From an uncultured bacterium (GTDB lineage: Bacteria > Bacillota > Clostridia > Lachnospirales > Lachnospiraceae): DNA of 64,000 bases. Shown here one piece after another: positions 43,179 through 51,369 of the stretch; within the stretch, counting starts at the first letter, position 1, and each line of letters starts with the position of its first letter. The stretch covers positions 1 to 64,000 of the forward strand of contig CAJMQE010000005.1 of NCBI GenBank assembly GCA_905215405.1, read 5' to 3'. Under the pieces are notes generated by a model that had not been told where the DNA came from, did not search any database, and worked only from the letters and a program-made list of their open reading frames with translations. Both the position numbers and the translations under genes were made by a program.

Positions 43179-45554
43179 TTATATTTCCATTTCCTCTACC
43201 AACATCCGGTATTTCTCCCGAACTTTCTCAACTGCACTAATATAGGAATCCAGTACTCTGATGCCTCGCATGGCAACATCTTTTCTATCATCCTCACTAC
43301 TGAATAATCCTTCCGACGCTTTTAATTCTTCCTGTCTTGCGTAATAGGACACAAATTCCATAACAGACTCTTTGTCGCTGTCTTCTATAATGGCATTTGT
43401 CTTATCCAGATACTCTTTCAGTTGTGCATCTGTCAAAGTCCGTGCATCCACTCCATCAATAATCGCCTGATACCAGGTCTTTCCCCGTTCAAAATCTGTT
43501 TTCAGTCTGTCGCAGACTGGCAGTGTATCAGCAATGATCTTTCTGAACTCTTTCTTTTGTGTATCCTCAAGAATCAGTTCACATCCTGTTATCTTTTCCG
43601 CAAAGTCTATCTGTCCAAATCCATCACAGTATTGTGCAATTGCATCTTTTAATGTCATATTCACTGCCCCATGGATCATTGCACCACCCTCAGTTGCATT
43701 GATCACATGAATCTGCTGGTTCTGTGCAATCTTAGTTTCATACCAGTCCCTGTATACACGGAAATTCGCATAAGTCAAAATTGGCTTTCCATCGATGCCC
43801 TCAATCATTTCATACTGATCTTTTTCTTCTTCGCTGATTCCTTTTTCCGCATACACAACAGATGCATGCTTTTTATTATTTGTAAAAGCCAGGTCCTGTC
43901 CGATCATAATAATATTCTTAAATCCAATGTATGACGCCATGGCAAATGCAGCATTTGCAACTGAACCACCGCTGTCAATCTCACCAAGTTTCTTATCGAA
44001 AGCTTGAAAAAGACGACTGATATATTTAGTATTTGAATACAGTATATGTCTACTTTTATTCTTCTTTAAAATATCGAATGTACTATGCATACAATAGACA
44101 ATTGGGACTGTATCCGTTCTCTCATCTTCGAACAGAACTCTCTCCTTATCCGGATCGATCGTTACGACCAGATCTGGCATAATCTCGTGCTTTAGCAGCA
44201 TTCTCATGGAAGAATCCACGCCAATGATCAGTGCTTTCCCCTTTGCCTGCTTCAACTGGTCAATATTTTTATCCAGAGACGGTCCCGCCGCTACGATAAT
44301 TGCCGGAATATGTTTTCTTTCATTCTCATCAAAGCGCCCCTTCAGTTGTAAAAGAGAGGAACTATTTTCCACAATCTGCAGGTTACGGATAATGTTACTG
44401 ATTACATTTTCATTTTTCATAACGATCGTTTGCGCTACCAGCGCCGTGTAATCCAGTTGTTTTCTGCAAATTGTTACAAAAGCTTTGATCTTGTCCGCAT
44501 AGAGCACATCATAGACCGGTAGTGCATACAATTTTACCAGTTCCATCGCTGTATATCCAACCAGTCGGTCAAATGCATCTACAAAAATATCCATATTGAT
44601 ATCATCCACAAAAAGGAAGCATCTCTGATCCCGCAGTATATCGTCCATCCGGTTATACAGCATATTCAGTGCAAATATATTGGTATCCGGTTCATATACA
44701 ATCAGGAGATTTTCTCTTCCTAGTGTTGCAAGTGTCTGACGAATATACTCCACATTAGAAATACCGCAAACGACAAGAATGCTCTTGTAATTGATATCCC
44801 ACATGCTCTCTGTCCAGACTTTTGCAGCTTTCTCAGGATCATACTGACTATTCAGCTGACACCAGCAATCACCTCTGTGCACTGCTATATTACAGTTTCC
44901 ATCCATCAGAATGGTATCATCCTCTTCTGTTGCATAGGCATTGCAATAATTTTCAGCAATTCTGCGTATTTCTCCACCCTGTGCCTCTTCCAACGCATCC
45001 AGATTTCCTCTGTAATACTCTTCATTCAGAATCAAATGCTCCATATTAAATGGGTACTGTTCTTTTAAAGTTACATCGAGGCATTCTGTATCCGATGCCC
45101 CTGTTTGTAATATTTCTGATTGTGAAGATCCTGCTTGTGATGATTCTGCTTGTAATGATTCTGCATGTGAAGATCCTACTTTTGATGATTCTGCATGTGA
45201 ATATCCTACTTGTGATGATTCTCCCTGTGATGATTCTGTTTCGTTTATCTCTATATCTATATTGTTCATACTGGTTGCATTCTGTGTAATCGCAATCAGT
45301 TTATTTTCGATTTCATATCTGATTATATCAGCCAGTGTAATTACATTTTTCTGTGCAAATGCATCCATTAACCGTTTTAACGCTGATACCAGTTCCTGTG
45401 CCACCTGTGGCTGGGCAACTCTGCATATTTGCAAAAGGCCGTTACTGATCCCCTGAAACTCTGCCCCCAGTGTCTGCAGAGATTTACTATCATTTTGATA
45501 AAGCATAGTAGCGATCCTGTCTAACCGACGGATCATTTCTTTTAATTGTTCCAT
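43179..45554 (-). CDS. maf: Motility accessory factor (Maf/DUF115), probable flagellin nonulosonate transferase
   Basis: This 791-residue protein belongs to the Maf/DUF115 (MAF_flag10) family, whose members attach pseudaminic or legionaminic acid to flagellin. The DUF115 core has AIIVAAGPSLDKNIDQL near residue 417, IGVDSSMRMLLKHEIMPDLVVTIDPDK near 450-470 and GGSVANAAFAMASYIGFKNIIMIGQDLAF near 530. Residues 105-149 are a Ser/Gln/Glu-rich in-frame repeat between the helical N-terminus and the transferase part. AAGGAGG precedes the ATG. It lies directly downstream of flagellin but behind its terminator. A 12-bp array begins exactly at its stop codon. Confidence 0.85.
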   Translation of the reverse strand: MEQLKEMIRRLDRIATMLYQNDSKSLQTLGAEFQGISNGLLQICRVAQPQVAQELVSALKRLMDAFAQKNVITLADIIRYEIENKLIAITQNATSMNNIDIEINETESSQGESSQVGYSHAESSKVGSSHAESLQAESSQAGSSQSEILQTGASDTECLDVTLKEQYPFNMEHLILNEEYYRGNLDALEEAQGGEIRRIAENYCNAYATEEDDTILMDGNCNIAVHRGDCWCQLNSQYDPEKAAKVWTESMWDINYKSILVVCGISNVEYIRQTLATLGRENLLIVYEPDTNIFALNMLYNRMDDILRDQRCFLFVDDINMDIFVDAFDRLVGYTAMELVKLYALPVYDVLYADKIKAFVTICRKQLDYTALVAQTIVMKNENVISNIIRNLQIVENSSSLLQLKGRFDENERKHIPAIIVAAGPSLDKNIDQLKQAKGKALIIGVDSSMRMLLKHEIMPDLVVTIDPDKERVLFEDERTDTVPIVYCMHSTFDILKKNKSRHILYSNTKYISRLFQAFDKKLGEIDSGGSVANAAFAMASYIGFKNIIMIGQDLAFTNNKKHASVVYAEKGISEEEKDQYEMIEGIDGKPILTYANFRVYRDWYETKIAQNQQIHVINATEGGAMIHGAVNMTLKDAIAQYCDGFGQIDFAEKITGCELILEDTQKKEFRKIIADTLPVCDRLKTDFERGKTWYQAIIDGVDARTLTDAQLKEYLDKTNAIIEDSDKESVMEFVSYYARQEELKASEGLFSSEDDRKDVAMRGIRVLDSYISAVEKVREKYRMLVEEMEI
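45106..45240. repeat. In-frame 15-bp tandem array in maf
   Basis: Nine contiguous 15-base units related to TGTGATGATTCTGCT encode five-residue units on the minus strand such as SSQAE, SSHAE and SSQVG. The unit is a multiple of three, so changes in copy number would alter linker length without a frameshift. Confidence 0.85.
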
Positions 45555-45578
45555 ACTGCCTCCTTCATTTACAATACG

Positions 45579-45603
45579 AAAAAAAGGAGCCGTTTCCGAC
45601 TCC
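45579..45603 (-). terminator. Flagellin rho-independent terminator
   Basis: On the minus strand GGAGTCG-GAAA-CGGCTCC forms a seven-pair stem (one U-G) with a stable GAAA loop, followed by T7. It lies about 45 bases after the flagellin stop. Confidence 0.9.
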
Positions 45604-45645
45604 CTTTCCTCTGATAGTCATCCTTACAGATTAACTTCTTAGAAA

Positions 45646-46458
45646 TTAACCAAGTAATGAAAGAACACCCTGTGTTGACTGATTAGCCTGAGCTAACATT
45701 GACTGTCCAGCCTGAGCAAGAATGTTGTTCTTGCTGTATTCAACCATTTCAGATGCCATATCAACATCACGGATACGTGATTCAGCAGCTGATGTATTTT
45801 CAGATGTTGTCTGAAGGTTGTTGATTGTGTGTTCAAGTCTGTTCTGAAGAGCACCAAGTGTAGATCTCTGATCTGATACTTTAGTGATAGCAGCCTGAAT
45901 CTTCTCCATTGCTGAACCAGCAGTTGAGAATGAAGAAACTTTAAGTCCGCTGATACCTAAGCATCCAGCACTCATCTTACCAACTGAAATTGTGATCTTC
46001 TGTCCACTAAGAGCACCAACCTGAAGGTTTTTGCCTGTGAAAGAACCATCTAATAAGTTCATTGTATTGAACTGTGTTGTAGACTGGATTCTATCGATTT
46101 CAGATGTTAACTGATCAACTTCAGCCTGGATAGCGTTCTTATCAGTTGATGTGTTTGTTTCGTTTGCAGCCTGAGTTGCAAGTTCGTTCATTCTCTGAAG
46201 AATTGAGTGTGTTTCGTTAAGAGCACCTTCAGCTGTCTGGATAAGTGAGATACCATCCTGAGCATTTGAAGTAGCTTTGTTTAAGCCTTTGATCTGGCTT
46301 CTCATTTTTTCTGAGATTGAAAGACCAGCAGCATCATCACCAGCTCTGTTAATTCTATAACCTGATGATAATTTTTCTGTTGATTTTGACTGTGCACTCT
46401 GAACACCGTTTAACTGTCTGCTTGTGTTCATAGCTGAAAGATTGTGTTGTACTACCAT
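45646..46458 (-). CDS. Flagellin
   Basis: This 270-residue filament subunit is exported by the flagellar type III system, with no signal peptide. The N-terminal D0/D1 region begins MVVQHNLSAMNTSRQL and includes AGDDAAGLSISEKMRSQIKGL and LQRMNELATQAAN. The C-terminal D1/D0 region has RIRDVDMASEMVEYSKNNIL and ends QSTQGVLSLLG. The central domain is very short (residues about 140-190) and contains one Cys (SAGCLG), unusual in flagellin. The ATG follows AGGAGG. It has a sigma-28 promoter, a structured leader and its own terminator, so it is monocistronic. It is the probable target of the adjacent glycosylation island. Confidence 0.95.
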   Translation of the reverse strand: MVVQHNLSAMNTSRQLNGVQSAQSKSTEKLSSGYRINRAGDDAAGLSISEKMRSQIKGLNKATSNAQDGISLIQTAEGALNETHSILQRMNELATQAANETNTSTDKNAIQAEVDQLTSEIDRIQSTTQFNTMNLLDGSFTGKNLQVGALSGQKITISVGKMSAGCLGISGLKVSSFSTAGSAMEKIQAAITKVSDQRSTLGALQNRLEHTINNLQTTSENTSAAESRIRDVDMASEMVEYSKNNILAQAGQSMLAQANQSTQGVLSLLG

Positions 46459-46482
46459 AGTATTTTTCCTCCTTGGATTATG

Positions 46483-46502
46483 GAATGGCTTCCCTGCCAT
46501 TC
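46483..46502 (-). promoter_or_regulatory. Flagellin leader hairpin, candidate CsrA site
   Basis: In the mRNA GAAUGGC-AGGGAA-GCCAUUC forms a perfect seven-pair stem presenting AGGGA in the loop. This is the ANGGA form that CsrA binds. The ribosome-binding site CAAGGAGGA, 10 or so bases further on, is a second likely CsrA contact. The pair matches the two-site layout of the Bacillus subtilis hag leader. Confidence 0.65.
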
Positions 46503-46515
46503 ATGATTGATTGTT

Positions 46516-46535
46516 CAACAAAGATTTCTTTGTTG
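46516..46535 (-). promoter_or_regulatory. 5'-end stem-loop of the flagellin mRNA
   Basis: CAACAAAG and CTTTGTTG form a perfect eight-pair stem with a four-base loop. It starts almost at the predicted transcription start (about 46538), a position that would protect the mRNA 5' end. Confidence 0.55.
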
Positions 46536-46544
46536 TTATATTAT

Positions 46545-46571
46545 ATATCGGACTATTTATTTGTAACTTTA
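46545..46571 (-). promoter_or_regulatory. Sigma-28 promoter of flagellin
   Basis: On the minus strand TAAA (46571-46568) is followed by 15 bases and TCCGATAT (46552-46545), a near-consensus sigma-28 promoter. The upstream bases 46572-46610 are a strong A-tract run on the transcribed strand and could act as an UP element. Confidence 0.85.
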
Positions 46572-46610
46572 GTCCAATTATAATTTTTTTTGTTATTTTT
46601 TGAAATTTTT

Positions 46611-47090
46611 TTAGTTTTTTTGGTCAAGGAACTGTGGCTCATAATCAATCTGATTCATAGACTTATAATAATTTGCAGCCACGCCTCTTCCTTTCTTCGC
46701 CTGCGTTACCTTTTGCTTCAGATTGCCAAAATGTCTATCTGCAAGCGTCTTATTACGCAACTCATCCGTCTGGATCTTTACAGATTTTTCTGTAATGAGC
46801 GCGATCTGTCTTTTCATCGTTGCAATTTCTGTCGTAAATGCAGCTCTTCTTGTACTTAAGATCTCTTTGACCCTGTCATAAAGCGCTGAAAAACCATTAT
46901 CAAGTTTTGTCAGTTCATCGACATAGACAGATTTTGCATCGACATTTTCCTTGAACTTATCCAGATCCAGTTTTTCTTCATTCAGAAGTCTGTTCTGGAT
47001 CGCATTTAATTCAATGATACGATCCAGAACCTGAATCTTTTTGTTCAGGCTTTCTATCATAATAGCGATATAATTTTCTGTATTGTTCAT
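46611..47090 (-). CDS. FliT/FlgN-like flagellar chaperone candidate
   Basis: The 159-residue, highly helical protein has an N-terminal long coiled coil (NYIAIMIESLNKKIQVLDRIIELNAIQNRLL) of the kind found in FliT and FlgN. The C-terminal part is basic (QKVTQAKKGRGVAANYYKSM). It sits directly after fliS, where fliT is found in Bacillus and Clostridia, so a FliD or rod-component export chaperone is the best reading. Sequence similarity to known FliT is not evident by eye. Its 3' end abuts the flagellin promoter. Confidence 0.55.
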   Translation of the reverse strand: MNNTENYIAIMIESLNKKIQVLDRIIELNAIQNRLLNEEKLDLDKFKENVDAKSVYVDELTKLDNGFSALYDRVKEILSTRRAAFTTEIATMKRQIALITEKSVKIQTDELRNKTLADRHFGNLKQKVTQAKKGRGVAANYYKSMNQIDYEPQFLDQKN

Positions 47091-47109
47091 ACACTAGCAC
47101 CTGTTCGAA

Positions 47110-47484
47110 TTATTTTCTGGTTGCTTTCATAACATCTTTCCAAGTATCTCTAAGCCCTCTTAACTGCTCAAGTACCTCTTCTAGAATGTCTTTATCTTTC
47201 TTCAGATTAGCCTGTACCATTCTGTCATACACATAATCATAAATATTGTTAAAATCCTTCGCTACCGGATATTTGTGATTCAGTGTTGACTGAAGTTCCA
47301 GAATAATATTTTCAGCTTTAATAATATTGGTATGCGCCTTCTGAGGATTCTGCTGATCGATTGCCATAATTGCAATATTACAGAACTTAATTGCCCCTTC
47401 ATATAACATCAGCGTCAACTCAGCTGGTGAAGCCGTTAACACCCTACTATTATTGTATTGAGAATATGCTTGTTGATTCAGCAT
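47110..47484 (-). CDS. fliS: Flagellin export chaperone FliS
   Basis: This 124-residue four-helix-bundle protein binds the flagellin C-terminus in the cytosol and prevents early polymerisation. FliS hallmarks are the N-terminal AYSQYNNSRVLTASPAELTLMLYEGAIKFCNIAI, a central KAENIILELQSTLN and DYVYDRMVQANLKKD. GGGAGG precedes the ATG. It follows fliD at 115 bases. A TATAAT at 47537-47532 on the minus strand could be a weak extra promoter. Confidence 0.95.
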   Translation of the reverse strand: MLNQQAYSQYNNSRVLTASPAELTLMLYEGAIKFCNIAIMAIDQQNPQKAHTNIIKAENIILELQSTLNHKYPVAKDFNNIYDYVYDRMVQANLKKDKDILEEVLEQLRGLRDTWKDVMKATRK

Positions 47485-47600
47485 AATCTTACCTCCCTGT
47501 AATCCTATGTATTTCGTTCAAATTCTCTGTAATTATACCCTTTTTCAACTAAAAAGTCTATTAATCTGGAGTAATTTGTAGAATAAAATCATATATTGTA

Positions 47601-49790
47601 TTAGCCCAGCATACTAGAAAGAGATGAAGTACTGGAGTTCAATTTTGACAGTGCTGATTCCATCGCTGTAAACTTATTTCTGTAGTAAGTTTCGTACGTA
47701 CTGATCTTGTCTTCCCAGTCTGAAATTTTTGTAGTATACTCACTATACTCTTTATCCATCTGCTTATCATTATAAACCTTGTAAGCGCTCTTTAATGTAG
47801 ATGATGTCATTTTATCGCTCAATGCTTTATAGGCTCCGGCTGCGAGCTGTGAAAAGAAACTATACACAGTATCAGGATCGTTGGCAATTGCTTCCTTTAA
47901 CTTGTCTGTATTACTTGATGTATAAGTATCATCAGAATCACCATTGATATGATAACATCCTCTTTCATTTTCGGTAGCTGTAAAGTAGTTCAATGTATTT
48001 ACACCAAAACTACTCATAGAGTAGCTCTTACCGTTAATTGTATAAGACTTTGCCATTGCTGTCTTTAAAGCAGTAGATACACTTCCAAGTGTCTGATCTC
48101 TTCTGAGAAGGGAATCTTTGATCTTGGTTTCCCATTTTTCCACTTCCGTATCCGTCATGGCATCTTTCTCATCATCTGTCAATGGTTCATATCCGCTTGA
48201 ACTTGAAGCATTGTATGCAGTATCAATATCAGTTATCACTGAATTATATTGTTTCAGGAAATTCTTAATGGTATTATATACACCATCCACATCGGTGTCT
48301 GTAGTAATCGTTGTACCTGTTGTATCAACATTCAGTGCTTCGATCGTCAGACCATTGATGGAAAAGTTATTCGTATTACTTGTATAACTAGCACCATTTA
48401 ACTCAATATTTGCATCCTGTCCATTAATTTTAACTGCAGCATTAGATACGCTTGCCATCTGGCTGAGTGCATTAGAAGATGCTGTGATCTTATTGCTCAT
48501 TTCAGACTCGATCGTGCTCTTTAATGTATTGTTATCTGCATCTACTTCAGATTGTGCTTGAGCATCAAAATTTGTCTGCTCAGACTCTTTTACTGTGTAT
48601 TTACCATTATTCTCTTCAAAATAAGAACTATATGTATCAATTGTTGTCTGCGCATTATTTCTGACTTCTTCGGTAAAATCTTCCTGCGCTTTATTGACTG
48701 CTGTAATATTGGTATTTACCTGATCCAATTCTGACTGATAAGAAGTCTTCTCATCATCTGTAATACTGGAATCTGCCAGTTTGCTTTCCAGCTCTGATTT
48801 CCTATCATTTAATGAACTCAGTGTCGTAACATTCTGGTTGTAGTTTTTCATAACTGTCTGCGCATTATTATACTTACTTGTTATAGAAGATTCTTTTGAT
48901 GATAGAGAAGTCTTTCTTGAACTGTACTGTGCATCAAAATATGATTTTAATGCTTTAACATCATCACTATCCGTACTATTTGCCGTATATCCATTGTCAA
49001 CAAATGTCTGCCATGCAGATTTGCCTGTTGAAGAATCAACGGTACCATAGCCGCTCCATTTTACGTACTCTTTATATTCTGTAGAACCAGCGTCTGGGTT
49101 TGCTGCCAGATCAGCTGCTGTAGGAGCGCCTGTCAGCAATCCCATAGCTGCCAATGCTGAAGAACCATTGCTGCTTGATGCTGCCAGTGAGAAGTCTCCA
49201 GCTTTACCAGATGTTTTAGAGTTGATAAAGAATCTCTGATTCTTTGTATCAAAACTTGCACTGACACCAGCATCCTTAAGTTTTGCGATAAACTGGTCAA
49301 CCGTTGTCGTATCGGAAATGCTGACATTTTTTGTTGTTGAGCCTATTGTTACTGTAAAATTAGCACCTGAAGACAGATCTGTCATTCCTGTCAGATCACT
49401 TAACTTCGTTGAGCCTGTCGCTTTCCCATCTGTTGTGGTAGCTGTTGATACAACACCACCAGTCAGATAGCCTGAAGATGCAAGCTGACTGACTTTCAGA
49501 GTCTGGTTACCACTGACAGCAGATGATGATGCTGATACTTTTGCTGTCTGTGAGTTTGCGATCGTCGATGTTTTCTTATTGTAACCTGATGTCAGTTTCA
49601 ATGTTCCGAGCTGCTGTGTATACAGGTTATAAATTTTTGTATTCATGGATTTCCAGGAATCCTGTGTCCAGGACAGCTTTGTCTGTGCTTTTACCAGTTT
49701 TTGTTTATTATAAGAATATGCGGATACCAACTGTGTAATAATTGATTCGGTATCCAGATTTGAACTAAGACCTGATAAACTGATTGCCAT
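47601..49790 (-). CDS. fliD: Flagellar filament cap protein FliD
   Basis: The 729-residue FliD forms the cap under which flagellin polymerises. The N-terminus has SGLSSNLDTESIITQLVSAYS and the FliD_N region. The C-terminal FliD_C region has GSVSTALKTAM, SFGVNTLN and the DKISTYETYYRNKFTAMESALSKLNSSTSSLSSMLG coiled-coil tail. A long Ser/Thr/Asp-rich insertion with coiled-coil segments (about 290-420) makes it longer than common FliD proteins. AAGGAGG precedes the ATG. The flaG-fliD-fliS order suggests the sigma-28 promoter at 50430-50457 serves all of them. Confidence 0.95.
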   Translation of the reverse strand: MAISLSGLSSNLDTESIITQLVSAYSYNKQKLVKAQTKLSWTQDSWKSMNTKIYNLYTQQLGTLKLTSGYNKKTSTIANSQTAKVSASSSAVSGNQTLKVSQLASSGYLTGGVVSTATTTDGKATGSTKLSDLTGMTDLSSGANFTVTIGSTTKNVSISDTTTVDQFIAKLKDAGVSASFDTKNQRFFINSKTSGKAGDFSLAASSSNGSSALAAMGLLTGAPTAADLAANPDAGSTEYKEYVKWSGYGTVDSSTGKSAWQTFVDNGYTANSTDSDDVKALKSYFDAQYSSRKTSLSSKESSITSKYNNAQTVMKNYNQNVTTLSSLNDRKSELESKLADSSITDDEKTSYQSELDQVNTNITAVNKAQEDFTEEVRNNAQTTIDTYSSYFEENNGKYTVKESEQTNFDAQAQSEVDADNNTLKSTIESEMSNKITASSNALSQMASVSNAAVKINGQDANIELNGASYTSNTNNFSINGLTIEALNVDTTGTTITTDTDVDGVYNTIKNFLKQYNSVITDIDTAYNASSSSGYEPLTDDEKDAMTDTEVEKWETKIKDSLLRRDQTLGSVSTALKTAMAKSYTINGKSYSMSSFGVNTLNYFTATENERGCYHINGDSDDTYTSSNTDKLKEAIANDPDTVYSFFSQLAAGAYKALSDKMTSSTLKSAYKVYNDKQMDKEYSEYTTKISDWEDKISTYETYYRNKFTAMESALSKLNSSTSSLSSMLG

Positions 49791-49818
49791 ATTTTTTCCT
49801 CCTTATAACCCCAGTACT

Positions 49819-50292
49819 TTATCTCTTCTCATCCACAAGAATACCAGCAATTTCCCAAGCTTTTTCCAGCATTTCCAAAGCTTTTTCACTTGGTATCTCC
49901 TTGATGACCTCCTGAGTGTCTTTATCTTTTATTTTAATAGTTATTCTGTTTGTTGGATCATTGTAACCAAATTCGGCTACTGTGTTCCTGTTGATCTTTT
50001 TGTTGACCTCTTTCGCTTTTTCCCTGATATTCTGTTCTTTCTCAGTTAACTGATCAAGTACTTCTGCACTTTTTTCATGTGCCTCTGTCAAGTTTGAAGC
50101 GACCTCTGTTGCTGCTGTTTTAGATGACTTTGTGTTTTTTGTCACTGGCAAAGTGCTGCCAGCGTTCTTTTGTATGGAATCTGTGTTGTCCTGTACAGAT
50201 CCAGACGTAGCCGTTACTACTGTTTCTGTTCCATTACTGCCATTTCCCAGCTGCGCGGATCCGGCAATGTGATTGATAGTTTCGATTGACAT
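49819..50292 (-). CDS. flaG: FlaG-family protein
   Basis: The 157-residue protein has a variable, Ser/Thr-rich N-terminus (about 1-95) and a C-terminal FlaG domain. The domain reads VAEFGYNDPTNRITIKIKDKDTQEVIKEIPSEKALEML and ends IAGILVDEKR. FlaG affects filament length in other bacteria. ATG 50292 is preferred because GGAGGTGG lies nine bases before it; the ATG at 50301 overlaps that site. It is the first gene behind a sigma-28 promoter and precedes fliD by 28 bases. Confidence 0.9.
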   Translation of the reverse strand: MSIETINHIAGSAQLGNGSNGTETVVTATSGSVQDNTDSIQKNAGSTLPVTKNTKSSKTAATEVASNLTEAHEKSAEVLDQLTEKEQNIREKAKEVNKKINRNTVAEFGYNDPTNRITIKIKDKDTQEVIKEIPSEKALEMLEKAWEIAGILVDEKR

Positions 50293-50429
50293 AATTTCCA
50301 TCCACCTCCGTGTGAATCATAAACATATTAAATAGTTTCTTATCCATAAAACATTAAGGGTATCCTGTAAAATCCATTTGTAAGATGCCCGCTGTCTGCT
50401 ATTATGCTGTACGATATCTCTCAGTATCT

Positions 50430-50457
50430 ATATCGGTCCCGTCCCCTGAAAAGTTTA
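50430..50457 (-). promoter_or_regulatory. Sigma-28 promoter of flaG-fliD-fliS
   Basis: On the minus strand TAAA (50457-50454) is followed by 16 bases and ACCGATAT (50437-50430). The leader to flaG is about 130 bases. Confidence 0.7.
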
Positions 50458-50531
50458 GATACTTGTTTGTGTAAGATACCAAAAGACCGTACGTTTATGC
50501 CACTGCCTCATATTTATTTTATTCAGCCTGT

Positions 50532-50753
50532 CTACTTCTTAAAAAGATTGTTCAATGCACTTGCATCAACAGAATCTGCTGCTGCCTTATTTGCCTCTTT
50601 AATCTGTACATATACTTCTTTTCGATAGATTGGCACTGATTTCGGTGCTGTAATTCCAAGTTTGACCTGTTCGCCTTTTACTTCAATTACTGTAATTTCG
50701 ATATCATCATTGATAACAATTGCTTCGTCTTTCTTTCTGGATAATGCCAGCAT
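50532..50753 (-). CDS. csrA: Carbon storage regulator CsrA
   Basis: This 73-residue RNA-binding dimer blocks flagellin translation until FliW removes it. It has the family sequence MLALSRKKDEAIVINDDIEITV, VKLGITAPKSVPIYRKEVY and the conserved Arg near residue 44. The C-terminal tail (DSVDASALNNLFKK) is longer than in E. coli CsrA. It starts two bases after the fliW stop, so the partner-switch pair is co-translated. The flagellin leader has plausible CsrA sites. Confidence 0.95.
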   Translation of the reverse strand: MLALSRKKDEAIVINDDIEITVIEVKGEQVKLGITAPKSVPIYRKEVYVQIKEANKAAADSVDASALNNLFKK

Positions 50754-50755
50754 AA

Positions 50756-51217
50756 TTATTCACCGCCTTTTTTTGCTTTCTCAAGGATTTCATATATTGG
50801 ATATTTCACTTTGTAATCATCATTATCTGCAATCAGCTGACATGCTTTCATATTATCTGTATTGATAATCAAAGGAGCTTTCATGTTACATGTCATCTTT
50901 GTAATATCTGCAGGTACTGTCAGTGTAACAAGTACAAGCAGTTCTGCATCTGCAATATTTCCCAGTGGTTTCAGCAGTTCATCTTCCACGACCGGATCAT
51001 ATTCTGTCATTATGTTGCCCGGTTCCAGTACTGGTAATGCAAATTCTTTATCTTCCAGAGACTGTAACCACATAATTGTCTTTTTTTCTGTTTTATCCAG
51101 ATCAAAAATCAGAGTAAATTTCTTATATTCCGGCAGACCAAGGAGACCTTTTTCAAATATAATAACCTTATCATCTCCGATTTCAATTGTTCCAAACCAT
51201 TTTGTTTCTACTACCAT
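50756..51217 (-). CDS. fliW: Flagellar assembly factor FliW
   Basis: The 153-residue protein binds either flagellin or CsrA and so couples filament export to flagellin translation. FliW features are VETKWFGTIEIGDDKVIIFEKGLLGLPEYKKFTLI, VTLTVPADITKMTCNMKAPLIIN and KYPIYEIL. ATG 51217 follows GGAGGA at five bases; an upstream in-frame ATG at 51262 has no site. csrA follows immediately. Confidence 0.95.
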   Translation of the reverse strand: MVVETKWFGTIEIGDDKVIIFEKGLLGLPEYKKFTLIFDLDKTEKKTIMWLQSLEDKEFALPVLEPGNIMTEYDPVVEDELLKPLGNIADAELLVLVTLTVPADITKMTCNMKAPLIINTDNMKACQLIADNDDYKVKYPIYEILEKAKKGGE

Positions 51218-51314
51218 AGTTCCTCCATTCCACATGAATGTCACGACTCCCCGCGCATCCATGTCTACGTTCTTCCCTGTATGATTTTCTCACACATTTC
51301 CTCATTTATACTTC

Positions 51315-51323
51315 ATTATATCA
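51315..51323 (-). promoter_or_regulatory. Extended -10 promoter upstream of fliW
   Basis: On the minus strand TGATATAAT gives TATAAT with an upstream TG. No clear -35 is present. It lies behind the flgL terminator hairpin and about 100 bases before fliW. Confidence 0.4.
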
Positions 51324-51369
51324 TAGAAATCTGTCCTAATTATGTAAGCAAAATTTCCTAATTTAAGAA

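Noticed and set aside
42995..43240. A hydrophobic repeat protein on the plus strand
   Set aside because: It is a translation of the 12-bp array that runs into the maf gene antisense; there is no ribosome-binding site and a hairpin stands just before it.
1974..45554. Recent insertion by a mobile element
   Set aside because: No transposase, integrase, attachment repeats or tRNA gene are present. Base use looks like the flanking genes, so only old exchange of modules can be suggested.
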